64,000 nucleotides of DNA from the NCBI GenBank assembly GCA_026929865.2, contig CM049408.1, forward strand, positions 26,509,001 to 26,573,000, given 5' to 3'. Position 1 is the stretch's first letter, and each line of letters opens with the position of its first letter. The notes beneath the pieces were generated by a model. It made no database searches. It was given only the letters and a program-made list of their open reading frames with translations, and had not been told where the DNA came from. Below, piece by piece: positions 1-9,741 of this stretch. The translations under genes and the position numbers were made by a program. The DNA comes from Hyperoplus lanceolatus (taxonomy: Eukaryota > Chordata > Actinopteri > Uranoscopiformes > Ammodytidae).

Positions 1-633
1 ATCTTGTAGCTCCGGTAGGTATGGGGGGGGTGCGCTAGTTTGAGGAAGATCTGGATATAACTGATTTTTTGGCATATTTGTGTGGAGTAGCGAGGCAGTC
101 TCTTTATCTCTGTCTGGGCTTGCATTGTAGCTTGCCAATTTGGTTTGCTCTCTCTTCAACCTCTTCTGTCTTTCCTCAGCTTGTTTCTGCTGATCTTTAT
201 TCCGAGCTTCCTTTGCTTTTTCTTCCCATTTCAACCTTTCTTGTTCCTCTCGTTCTAATCTGTCTTTCTCTCCCTGCGCTACCGCACTCATACTAGGTGC
301 GGTTTCCTCATCCATTTTGATTTTAGCCATTGTTGCAATTAACTCTGCCTTTTTTCGCTTCTCCCTCATATTTCCTAGTCTCTCTTTTGCAAAACATATC
401 CATAACATGGCGGTCTCAATTTCTAACGCACACTTCTGTGCATTCTTTCCCCTCAGTCCTGCTGCTTTCTTTTCTAACTTCGCTTTCAGTTCCTCACATT
501 GCTTTAATACCAACTTGTTCTCAAACCCATATTCTTTCTGCCATTTCTTACAGTATCTGGTGCTCCCGGGCCATCGTTTTGTCATATATATAACATCCCC
601 CGGCTCAGGAGACTTACTCTTTCCGTTTCCCAT
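1..633 (-). CDS. gag: Endogenous retrovirus Gag, N-terminal 211 codons, runs off the window
   Basis: The minus strand is open from an ATG at 633-631 to position 1 with no stop. Gag is the structural polyprotein that retroviruses assemble at the membrane. The protein starts Met-Gly-Asn-Gly-Lys-Ser-Lys, a usual N-myristoylation start with nearby basic residues. The middle is rich in Glu, Lys, Arg and Gln, densest around residues 125-170, and should be helical or coiled-coil. A PPPY motif lies at residues 202-205; PPxY late motifs recruit Nedd4-type ubiquitin ligases for budding. Capsid, nucleocapsid and pol would lie beyond position 1. The identity rests on these motifs together with the leader, primer-binding site and LTR upstream, not on a recognised close relative. 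No frameshift or stop is visible here, which hints at a fairly young insertion. The retroviral genus is not settled. Confidence 0.75.
   Translation of the reverse strand, partial: MGNGKSKSPEPGDVIYMTKRWPGSTRYCKKWQKEYGFENKLVLKQCEELKAKLEKKAAGLRGKNAQKCALEIETAMLWICFAKERLGNMREKRKKAELIATMAKIKMDEETAPSMSAVAQGEKDRLEREEQERLKWEEKAKEARNKDQQKQAEERQKRLKREQTKLASYNASPDRDKETASLLHTNMPKNQLYPDLPQTSAPPPYLPELQD
612..617 (-). promoter_or_regulatory. Candidate 5' splice site inside gag codons 5-8
   Basis: On the minus strand the bases read AAGA/GTAAGT, a full-consensus splice donor, only about 16 bases after the gag ATG. In alpharetroviruses the major donor also lies just inside gag, so env shares the first gag codons. 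Whether this site is used is not known. Confidence 0.3.
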
Positions 634-1257
634 TTATTTCAATGTGTTCTTACTCCACAAGGTGTCTTTCAGAACCTAAATCCTCATTCACCCCTGTGTA
701 CTTCAACTGGCCACAGAGTTTATGTTGACACCGGTAGGTTTCGGCTCTGTGCGTTGCTTCCACTGGTGACAATTATTCCTCAACACTCGTTCTCTCAGCA
801 TTCATTCATTTCAATTTTAAAACAACAGTCTACTTATATGCGTGTTATTGTAGGCTATACTAGTCCCTTTTCCCCTCCTTAAGGGTGGGGAATCCACACA
901 GATCTGATTTTATATAGCGCTTGTTCAACCTCCTTAGGGTGGAGAAACCCGCAACCTCCTTAGGGTGGAGAAACCCGCATCCTCCTTAGGGTGGAGAAAC
1001 CCGCAACCTCCTTAGGGTGGAGAAACCCGCAACCTCCTTAGGGTGGAGAAACCCGCAATCTGTCTCACCGTATATCGTGTGTCTGGCTCGGTCTGGATCC
1101 CGTCAATCGTCGCCCGAAGAGAAGGGGGAGAGGATGGTAACACACCGGCTGGAGTTGAATTCACGGCCCCAGTCTTTCATCAGAGTCCTGGACCCTGGCT
1201 GTCGACAGACTTCGGTGCGTCCTTTCCTTCCTCTCCTCGGTCGGCGATATTTTGGGA
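634..1257 (-). other. Retroviral 5' leader between primer-binding site and gag
   Basis: About 620 bases separate the primer-binding site from the gag start on the minus strand, long for a retroviral leader. It holds the 26-bp tandem repeat array, plus a diverged partial copy of that unit at about 871-898. A packaging signal would be expected in this region, but none is identified. Plus-strand open frames at about 1017-1375 cross the leader and LTR and are not credible genes. Confidence 0.6.
927..1056. repeat. Five tandem 26-bp repeats in the retroviral leader
   Basis: The units start at 927, 953, 979, 1005 and 1031. All are exactly 26 bp and near identical; the third starts AT instead of AA. 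Each contains CTCCTTAGGGTGGAG and AAACCCGC. CTCC/GGAG and GGGT/ACCC can pair inside one unit, so in RNA the array could form a row of small hairpins. There are no spacers, so this is not a CRISPR array. Confidence 0.9.
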
Positions 1258-1274
1258 TCCGGCTCGAAGGACCA
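1258..1274 (-). promoter_or_regulatory. Retroviral primer-binding site, tRNA-Tyr type
   Basis: The minus strand reads TGGTCCTTCGAGCCGGA three bases after the LTR end. This is complementary to the 3' end of vertebrate tRNA-Tyr (TCCGGCTCGAAGGA plus the added CCA), as I recall that tRNA. All 17 bases match; the next one does not. The TGG start and the position between LTR and leader fit the role of priming minus-strand DNA synthesis. Confidence 0.75.
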
Positions 1275-1277
1275 AGT

Positions 1278-1850
1278 TGTCGGGTATTTTAAACCTTGTG
1301 TGTAAGACAAAGACCCAGGCGTTAGTTCAACAGACCAAAATGAGACTCAGACACAGAGATACACAGAGACAGTGAGCTCAATTTCTTGCAAGCAAGGAGA
1401 GAGGTACTTAACTTACAACCAACTCTGCCGTCCTCTCTCTCCTGCCTTGCCTTTTATTTCGTTACAAGCATACAAGTATTGCGTGGTCTACTTATAATTA
1501 GGTATTCTGGGAACTTGCTTGTTCATTCTAGCTGGGGCATGTCAGCCTGATAGCTGCCTAAATATAAACAGCGACCTTTATTCCAGCCGGCACATATCAG
1601 TATGTCCTAAATGCCTCTCTTATGACAGGACCTTGTGGCCCGGTCAGCCACGCCACTGGAAAGCTGCAGTGTGTACAAAGTTCAAAACAACATGTGGTAA
1701 TATTATGAGCATATATTTACACAATGAAAAATCCATCTCCCACAGATGGAAATATCTCTTGCTACTGATTTGTATAGACCAAATCACACCCAACACATAC
1801 AGACATTGGCTAATAACTGGAAAAGAAATTAGCTGATTGTATGTAGTGGT
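1278..1850 (-). mobile_element. 5' LTR of the endogenous retrovirus (outer boundary uncertain)
   Basis: On the minus strand the LTR ends ...CCCGACA at 1278, next to the primer-binding site, giving the usual CA end. Upstream lie AATAAAAG (1458-1451), which may be a TATA-like or poly(A) signal, and TATAAG (1496-1491). The U3 start could not be fixed: I found no clear matching inverted terminus, and the partner LTR is outside the window. The end at 1850 is a guess within about 200 bases. Confidence 0.5.
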
Positions 1851-2707
1851 ACCTGTCTAATTATCAGGCTAGACTAGTGAAAAACTAGGGAACTAATACA
1901 CTAGTGGCCTATGCATTATGAAAATAACCAAAGCTCTTATTGTTGAGTATTGGTACAACAAGCAACTGGTTTTTATATATGAATTAATCTGTTATTTTTC
2001 AGTTTAATTAAATTATTTGGTTTATTTATTGGTTAAAAACTTACCTTATTTATATTTTCCTAGCCCTGATAAGGTTATAACAGTTTACAATTATTTAAAA
2101 TAGACACAAGTACCACTGTTGGCATTAAGACTTCAGCTTTTTGTTGATAAATGACAGAAGAAATGTACATTAAACTTCACGTTGTATTAATATTCTCATT
2201 GGGGTATGGGTATGACGGTGAAAAAGCACATTTTCCGAATTCAAAAATATTTTTGGAGTGCCCAAGTAGTCCCTTTGGATGTCCTGAATAGTTAATGAAT
2301 GAAATATGTAAGGAACTTGTTTCCAGTTGACATGTGGTTGCCCTCTAAAGAACTCCCAGAGGTTCTTCGAAGGCCCTTTAACTTGAAAGGCGACTACATA
2401 TAGCCGTGATGGTAAAGCAAACATTTCCACAAGGAGCATTTCTGAGAAGGGCATGTTGTTTATTGAGTCACCACAGCTAAGTGGAGGAAAAGGGGGGTTT
2501 TCGGAGCGGTACGAGGTGACTCCCATTAACTGTGATCTATAGTGTGTTTTAACAGGGATTAACAGAGGCAGATGAAGGAAGAATCATTTACCTGTGTGGC
2601 CATTTTAAAAGCCCTCGTGGTTTTTGAAAGGCAAATAGGGTTACCACACAAGTAGGGCAACAAGAAGAAGGCAAGATGGAGGTAGGCTAGAAGCGTTTCC
2701 AAATCTC
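1851..2707. other. AT-rich interval, nothing recognised
   Basis: No splice-bounded exon, RNA gene or terminal inverted repeat was seen. A minus-strand open frame at 2170-2526 lacks any recognisable protein feature and is treated as chance. Confidence 0.5.
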
Positions 2708-3021
2708 TAAAGGTGCATTAAGCAGTTTCAGGGGATTTGTTTACATTTGCAGAGCCTGTAGTTAAATTTACAAAACATATTGTCTTTACATGTAATTCTT
2801 AGTTTTGAATAATTCTATCATTATAAATCAAAACTTAAATTATTTTGAGGAACCTGGAACCAAATTGAAGCATATGGTTGTTGCTTTTCAGGAAGCTTTC
2901 TAACTTCAAACAGTGTTCTAGGGACCACATTTTCCTTTGAGGAAAGTTATTCAGTTATGAGAATGAATATAACTTAATATTCACTTCTCCTACACAACAA
3001 AATGTACATAGGGGACCTTTT
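2708..3021 (+). mobile_element. MITE-A copy, near full length with a decayed right end
   Basis: It starts CTAAAGGTGCATTA and ends with ACATAGGGGACCTTTT, a worn form of the family end GTAGTGCACCTTTAA. The interior (ATGTAATTCTTAGTTTTGAATAATTC and following) matches the copy at 39452-40082 in the same order. It is non-coding. The superfamily is not assigned. Confidence 0.7.
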
Positions 3022-3653
<632 letters not shown>

Positions 3654-3941
3654 CCGTACAAGCTCAGAGCAGTCTGAAAACATAAGCAGGGCTCACCTTT
3701 CCCCTGACACAAATATGTCATGAGCTGTTTTCCCACATTTTTTTTCATACCTTTCCTTTCATTTTTGGGAATCCAGATTTAGCGTTTAATGTTGGGTGAA
3801 ACAGCATCTCTCTCTTGCCAGCAGTCAGCACAATTTGCCATGTCAGGTTGTGATCAAACCAAATCATCCCCATGAGTCATAATGAGTAATGGCTCCTGAA
3901 CAGTGTTGTTTGTTTTCAAAGATTTTCAAACCAGGTGCCTG

Positions 3942-3976
3942 TCTCTCTCTCACACTCTCTCTCTCTCTCTCTCTCA

Positions 3977-4015
<39 letters not shown>

Positions 4016-4023
4016 GCACGCAC
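3942..4023. repeat. Compound (CT)n-(CA)n-(CG/CA)n microsatellite
   Basis: A CT run with one interruption is followed by pure CA and then by a GCAC-type tail. It passes directly into a block belonging to a dispersed fish repeat. Confidence 0.95.
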
Positions 4024-4130
4024 AGTATTAACCCTCAAACAGCCCTTTTAAAGAAGTGAGGACCAGGCACAATGTCCTCACTTTCTAATAATGTTCTTAC
4101 TCCGATGGTTAAAATCTAAACCATTCATGT
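4024..4130 (+). repeat. Dispersed fish repeat flanked by CA arrays
   Basis: It contains TTAACCCTCAAACAGCCC, then AGTGAGGACCAGGC and ATGTCCTCACTTTC, and runs into CATGTACACGCACGC. I recall this unit as frequent in teleost intergenic DNA, where it characteristically runs into CA arrays. A longer relative lies at 42240-42540. The class of element is not known to me. Confidence 0.55.
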
Positions 4131-4206
4131 ACACGCACGCACACACGCACCCGTACACGCACGCACACACGCACCCACCCACCCACGCACGCACACACAC
4201 ACACAC
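4130..4206. repeat. Impure (AC/GC)n tract
   Basis: Alternating ACAC, GCAC and CCCACC blocks form an interrupted purine-pyrimidine tract with Z-DNA potential. Confidence 0.9.
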
Positions 4207-4374
4207 AGTACCATCCAAGCTCGTTGTCGTCTTCAGAGCAGTGACAGCAATGTAGGCGGCTAATTATTTTCTCTCCCTCTTCAGAATCAATTGATTGCAA
4301 TGTCTTTGAATAAGGCTGAAAGAAAGCCGCCTGAAAAAGGAAAAATATGCTGTCATATCCACATCATAATAGTT

Positions 4375-4377
<3 letters not shown>

Positions 4378-4451
<74 letters not shown>

Positions 4452-4478
4452 GGCACACACAAGCAGACACACACACAG
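4378..4478. repeat. (CA)n microsatellite with impure 3' tail
   Basis: A pure run of about 70 bp passes into CA blocks broken by GCAGG and AAGCAG. Confidence 0.95.
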
Positions 4479-5237
4479 CCACGCAGACAGACACAAGGTT
4501 GACATTTTTCTAATTAAACGTTTCCTTAAGCTGTGCATGTCTCCGTGGGAAGGCTAGAAAGACGCAGACGCCCTCACCGCCGCCGAGATGAAAGAACTCA
4601 TTATTTTCCGTTGCCCACTATCGTTCCCCCTTTTTCCCCCTGTCTTTTTTTATCCAGATAACAGAACCATTGCATTTAATCAACGCTAGCCTGCTAAGAG
4701 TACATCAGAGTCAAGAAAATACACCTCAACAAGTAAGCATAAAATTCAATTCTTTAGCCCCCCCCCTTCCTTACTCCCTCCCACGCTAACCCCAAAAACA
4801 AACAAGCACAGGGAGCAGTGGGGCATTCATCATGGCGCTTTCTGCTTTGACAACTCGCTCTGTTTTAGTATTACAATCATAAGCCCCGAATTGGATAAGG
4901 GCAGCGGGAGAGGTTGAAAAATGGAAACGCAATGGATTTGGCCCACCACCAAAGAGAGAGGGAGGGAGGGCAAAAAAAAGAAATAAAAAAAGAAACCCTT
5001 CCCTGTGTGGTATATAGGAAACGATAGCATTGCACAGAAGTTGCAAAGGGAGTTGGAGATTATACTGTAATCCTCGACTCACGCTTTAGTGGCACGGTGT
5101 GAATGGAACCCACAGGCATTGTTAAAAAAAAGCCCTAATATGGAAATGATTCAAGGCGGCTCAGAAAAGGGGGGAGAGAAATGGTATTCTGAACTTTTTT
5201 GACTTGTGCAAGGGGTTAGGTCTGTAGGGCAAGATAG

Positions 5238-5238
<1 letters not shown>
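4479..5238. other. Spacer, nothing recognised
   Basis: Mixed-composition DNA with poly-C (4758-4766) and purine-rich patches near 4950-4990. No exon signals or repeats were identified. Confidence 0.45.

Positions 5239-5292
<54 letters not shown>
5239..5292. repeat. (AC)27 microsatellite at the edge of a MITE-C copy
   Basis: The run lies exactly where the outer 5' terminal repeat of the neighbouring MITE-C copy should be; the MITE sequence resumes directly at 5293. Confidence 0.95.
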
Positions 5293-5295
<3 letters not shown>

Positions 5296-5626
5296 TGTTG
5301 TCAAAATCGCTTTTTGTCAAAATCAGTGAATATCTACTCAGGATCCGCTAACTGTCCATACTGTGTGTGCGCTGAGTTCAATGTTAATACACAGCCTATA
5401 GGCTCTGTAAACGGGTATGCAAGCAAAGTGAGCCCACCCGTAGCTAACAAAAATGCCTGTATACAGAGCCTAGGCTGTGTATTAACACTGGATTTTTTTC
5501 TCTCTCAAAGTGCACAAACAGTATATACAGGTAGTAAATCGTATATGGAGATATACACTGATTTTGACAGAAAGGGATTTTTGACTACAAGCCTTTTCTC
5601 CAGAATCACTGACTCCCACCTTTTAA
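5293..5626 (+). mobile_element. MITE-C copy lacking its outermost 5' terminus
   Basis: It starts inside the terminal repeat (GCTTGTTGTCAAAATCGC) and ends CTGACTCCCACCTTTTAA. The interior ACAGAGCCTAGGCTGTG and ACTGGATTTTTTTC agree with the copies at 52671 and 63397. The 183-codon open frame across it is a MITE plus microsatellite translation, not a gene. Confidence 0.8.
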
Positions 5627-6316
5627 CTGCAGGGGATTGTATCAAGTCTGCACCATATCAGAATCATAAATATGAAGTAAACGCTGCTCATGATAAAGCA
5701 CATCATGGGGGATATATAGGTTCCCACACCAGCGTAGGCCTATCGCTGCGATTCTAGCATGATTCAGTTTCAAACTCCATAAGATATCCCACTGACAGAC
5801 AGACCATCATCAATCCACAGCCGTGTGCATTACGTAGAGATGGCATTATCTCTAGCTGCAAACTGTGTGGGCCTCTTTTTGTTTCTCTTTTTCTTAGAAG
5901 AAGAGTAAAACAATGTCCATGTTTGACATCGACCAGCATTGAAATTCCCAGATTAGTCACATTTTGAAATCATAGTCTCAACAGGGGACCAGCGAAAGTA
6001 TTAAAGTTTGCGTTGGAACAGGGAGATGTTATTGCGAACACATTAGCTCAACATGGTCAAATATTATCTTTTTAAAGAGAGATTAAGAAAGGAAGCTGAG
6101 CACATTCTTGGGAAATGCTTTGTATGCACGAAACATCTTTTCACACGGCTCCCTCCACACCAAAACATATCAGTCCATCTTTTAATAGTTTCAACGCCGC
6201 ACTCGCCAAAGACAATGATATTAAATAATTAAATAATTCTTAGAATATTTTTTACATGACTGTGAACAACAGCTTCAGGACTTCTTAAGTTTGGTTAAGA
6301 ACAGATAAGGACTCAG
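5627..6316. other. Spacer, nothing recognised
   Basis: No repeats shared with the rest of the window and no convincing exon were found. Short open frames on both strands lack protein features. Confidence 0.45.
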
Positions 6317-6678
6317 TTTAAAGCCATAATGAGTAACTTTTTATAGGAATGAATGTCGGTTATATTCAAGCCATCGCCCCCAAACGAGTTGACACATAGT
6401 TGATTAAGCATATCAGCTCCAAAAAACTCTGTCTGTATTACAAACTGGTATTACCCCCGACACTGGTGCAGGAGCTCAGAAAAATCCCAAGAAGCACAGA
6501 AGAAATATTTCAGTTACTGACTCTACTGCTAAGAAAAAAACCTGGACATACAGCGGAAAGTGTAAAATCCACTCGTGATCACCGAAGGCTTCACCTCATG
6601 TAGATGCGCAGACAGTGTTGTTGTAATTCCTCAGAATTCCTCATGGGTGGCGACAAAAGTTACACACTATAGCTTTAA
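6317..6678 (+). mobile_element. MITE-D copy, full length
   Basis: The ends are TTTAAAGCCATAATGAGTAA and TTACACACTATAGCTTTAA, an imperfect inverted repeat of about 20 bp. The interior (GGAGCTCAGAAAAATCCC, GTGATCACCGAAGGC, ATTCCTCATGGGTGG) is shared with the copy at 41106-41450. About 362 bp, non-coding. Confidence 0.8.
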
Positions 6679-7359
6679 GCTGAACTCATTCATTGATTTA
6701 TTTATCCATAAGGCCATTCGCGGGTTGAAGAACAATACAGGTATAGTGTCATATGCCTGAATCATTACCGCTTTTGTTTTACCAAACAATTGCCTCTGCA
6801 AACATGGAGCAAACACTTAACATCAGCATTCAGTGGGAGTCGCACTCGAAAAACCTGATGAATGTGAGTACAATATCTGCCCTCTATGAATCCCATTTTG
6901 TGAAACTTGGACAATGCGGTAATTACAGCACTCCATTACTTTGCGATGGCCTTTTTATGTTCGATCCTCTTTAGCTCACTCTGCCTCTCTCAAAGGGGCC
7001 AGATGGATAAACAATATGTGCAAACCATTTCACGCTCATAAACTTGTATTTATAAAGGAGGGTGCAGCGGGTTTAATGTGCACATCATGTATACTTCAAA
7101 CACAGGCGCACACACACAGTTTTTCTTAGAGATAACTGCCGGGGGTGTATGTTAATTGTGGACAGGAAATACAAGGTGGGGGGATGTAACCTTACAGTAA
7201 GTACATTGCGTAGGTGGGTTTACTTATTGATCTTGCATTCTACAAAGCATTCTGTACAATGCGAGTCAAAGGGCACATTTATAAGCCTAATCCTAGACGA
7301 GTTCAGTAATGCATTTCTATTCAGCATTTCTATTTACATTAGAGCCATTTCTTACCCAA
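6679..7359. other. Spacer, nothing recognised
   Basis: Unique-looking sequence with several short open frames but no splice-bounded exon that I would support. Confidence 0.4.
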
Positions 7360-7527
7360 TTAAAGGTGGAGTCAGCGATGAATGCTTGTTGTCAAAATCC
7401 CTTTTTGTCAAAGTCATTAAAAAATCTCCTCACGATCTGCTACCAAGGCTCTGTAAACTGGTATGTATAAAGTGTATGAAAAAAATAGGCCATCTCTATT
7501 GCTAGTAACATACAGAGCCTAAGTGGA
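7360..7527 (+). mobile_element. MITE-C, 5' part only
   Basis: It starts TTAAAGGTGGAGTCAGCGAT, continues through CTGTAAACTGGTATG and stops after ACAGAGCCTAAG. The 3' terminal repeat is missing, so this is a truncated copy. Confidence 0.75.
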
Positions 7528-7990
7528 TCCCCACTGGACACTGCCTATACTTTTTCCTAATGGTGAATGCCACCTCTGGTATAGAGTAGCGCATCCCTAT
7601 GATGTGTGTAGTGGCTGTTTATGCTTATGCCAGGTGGCATTTAAACTGTCAGAAGGTCTCATTCAGTGTGGGTCTCGCTAATAGGGGTCAGTCGCGATCA
7701 CAGCAAAGATGCAAGCCTGCTGGCCTTTCTGAAATGCAAATGGATGGGTTACTTCCCCTCAACTCATCGCAGCTAGAATGTCAGCAAACATTTAATGCCG
7801 AAGATGCTCTTTTCATGTTTCGAACGTAGAACATCTGGAAATAAAAATGACAAAGGAGGATTTTTGTCAAACATTGAAACTTGTAATTTAAGGCAAATTA
7901 TTTAGTAAAGAAGGGGACTACATATAGGTTTACAGCACATAGTCTACTTTCTTTTCTCTTGAATAATGTTGTACTTGTAGATACCTGCTC
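7528..7990. other. Spacer, nothing recognised
   Basis: Unassigned DNA between two MITE copies. No exon or RNA gene was seen. Confidence 0.4.
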
Positions 7991-8229
7991 TTAAAGCTAT
8001 AGTGCGTAACATCTGTAGCCCCCATGCGTAATTACAATAACACTTGGCGCATCTACATGATGCTTTCGGTGATTTTTTTCTGAGCTCCTGCGCCAGTGTT
8101 GGGGAAATACAGAGAGAGTTCTGTGGAGCTGATAGGCTTAATCACATTTGTGTCAACTTGTTTGATGGCTTGAATGTAACCGAGATTTATCCACACGAGA
8201 GAGTTCACTTTATATTCACTTTATTTTTT
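7991..8229 (-). mobile_element. MITE-D copy, reverse orientation, shortened
   Basis: It begins TTAAAGCTATAGTGCGTAAC, the reverse complement of the family 3' end. It ends with GATGGCTTGAATGTAACCGA, the reverse complement of the 5' subterminal part of the copy at 6317. About 120 bases of interior are missing relative to full copies. Confidence 0.75.
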
Positions 8230-8305
8230 CTCATCTTAGACACTTAATGGTTACTTGCTGAATGTATTTGTACATCTCTATTTGTACTCATTCGGTCTTA
8301 GCGCA

Positions 8306-8310
8306 ACACA

Positions 8311-8378
<68 letters not shown>
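8306..8378. repeat. (CA)n microsatellite
   Basis: Nearly pure CA run with one CAAA interruption at its start. Confidence 0.95.
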
Positions 8379-8382
<4 letters not shown>

Positions 8383-8406
8383 GCACACTGTAGATGCCAC
8401 CCAGCC

Positions 8407-8725
8407 TTAAGGCCGTTTCAGACGGAACGCGTTTGTCGCCCCTGGCAATGCATTGTCAATGGAGAGGCGAGCGGGGAGAGAGAAGGCGCGGCATTCTGTC
8501 AGGCGACACGACAAGCGGGCGCACCCCGTGGAACTGTCGCTCCGAAGCTGCGCGCGCCGTAGGGGCCGTTGGAAAAGTTGAGAACTGTTTATCTTTTTCG
8601 CGGCGGTTGAAAAATCACAATCTAGCTCGTTCGCCTGTCACTTCACACGGGGAGCGCAAAGTGAAGCCTCGGTGCCAGGCGACAACGCGAGCGGAATGTC
8701 GCCTACCGTCTGAAACGGCCTTTAA
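8407..8725. mobile_element. MITE-F, GC-rich inverted-repeat element
   Basis: The ends are TTAAGGCCGTTTCAGACGG and CCGTCTGAAACGGCCTTTAA, an inverted repeat of about 18 bp differing by one A. The 319-bp interior is rich in CpG and GCGC, unlike its AT-rich surroundings. It is the only copy in the window. A plus-strand open frame covering it has no recognised protein feature. Confidence 0.75.
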
Positions 8726-9213
8726 TCTGTTCAAGTAGCAGCAAACAAACATAATCCAAAAATGTTTTTTTTTTATTGAGGCAGCAATAATTCAATTGCT
8801 TGAATTAAAGCTCAAGTCGGTATTTAAATAAAAACATAAATGACCCCGGGGGGCTATAATCGAATGGTGGCAACCTTTTATAAAAGGCACCAGGCAATGG
8901 GGGTTGTTTGTTTTGCTCTAGGGCCCGTGAACCAAGTTGAACTCCCTGTACTTAGTGTGGTGAACTGTGCTTCGACTCGTGTTTTGACATTAATAAAAAA
9001 ATCAACTGACGGCATGACATTTTAAAGAGGCGCAGGGTTTTCGAGGAGTCACAGAATGCACAGTAGCAGAATGTGTTCTGTTGCTATGAAGAGAGGCTTC
9101 CCGAACTCTGACAAAATAGAATTTGATCGTGGGAGTTATTTAAGAAAGTCGGGCACTACAGACTGCAAGTGTGGGGTTTGAATTAAGGGGAATTGATGCT
9201 AAATGTGCAGCTT
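8726..9213. other. Spacer, nothing recognised
   Basis: AT-rich, with short open frames only. Confidence 0.4.
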
Positions 9214-9355
9214 TTAAAGGTGCACTATGAAATGTGGGTGTGTCAGAGAAGTGAACATTTTCTAAGATATATTCTCATAACTTTCTTCACAGGTAAAATT
9301 GATCCCTGGAACAATGTTTGAAGTTGGAACGCTTCCTGAAAAGTTACTGTTTCAC

Positions 9356-9386
<31 letters not shown>

Positions 9387-9430
9387 GCTGTTTACAGCAG
9401 CAGGGCCCACAGTTTCCTTTACAAACATAT
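9214..9430 (-). mobile_element. MITE-A copy, reverse and truncated, with internal (TTG)n
   Basis: It begins TTAAAGGTGCACTATGAAAT and reads the reverse complement of the 39452-40082 copy: CAGAGAAGTGAACATTTTCT, then GGGCCCACAGTTTCC. Its internal CAACAACAG motif has expanded to a (TTG)n run at about 9356-9387. The other end is lost. Confidence 0.75.
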
Positions 9431-9741
9431 TCTAGTATTAGGTTTGGGAAGATATTGTACAGCTGATTAATTGATAGTGAAAACAGCTGAAGCCCTACAG
9501 AGTACAAAATGCAATTGAACAATTTTTTTTTTAATACTTTGAGACTTTTGCCCAAAGATTGTTAGCATGTTTCTTTAGCATTCTTCCAATGTTTCTGTTC
9601 CCTTGAACCCAATGGCACCCACTGATTTGTCTGTTTGTTGAAAAGCCTGAAAACCAGTTTAAAATCCATCTCACTCCTTTAAAAACAAGACTCCAGTTCA
9701 TTTGCGCTGAAGAAATGAGTTGATAAAGTTATGTAGTTTCC
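9431..9741. other. Spacer, nothing recognised
   Basis: AT-rich DNA between two transposon copies, possibly including further decayed MITE-A sequence. Confidence 0.4.

Noticed and set aside
927-1056. CRISPR-like array
   Set aside because: The 26-bp units are directly abutting without spacers and lie in a vertebrate retroviral leader.
1017-1375. Plus-strand open frames across the LTR and leader
   Set aside because: They run antisense to the retrovirus and are built from the tandem repeats and primer-site region.
5206-5757. 183-codon open frame
   Set aside because: It consists of a CA array followed by a MITE-C copy; other copies of the MITE do not keep the frame.
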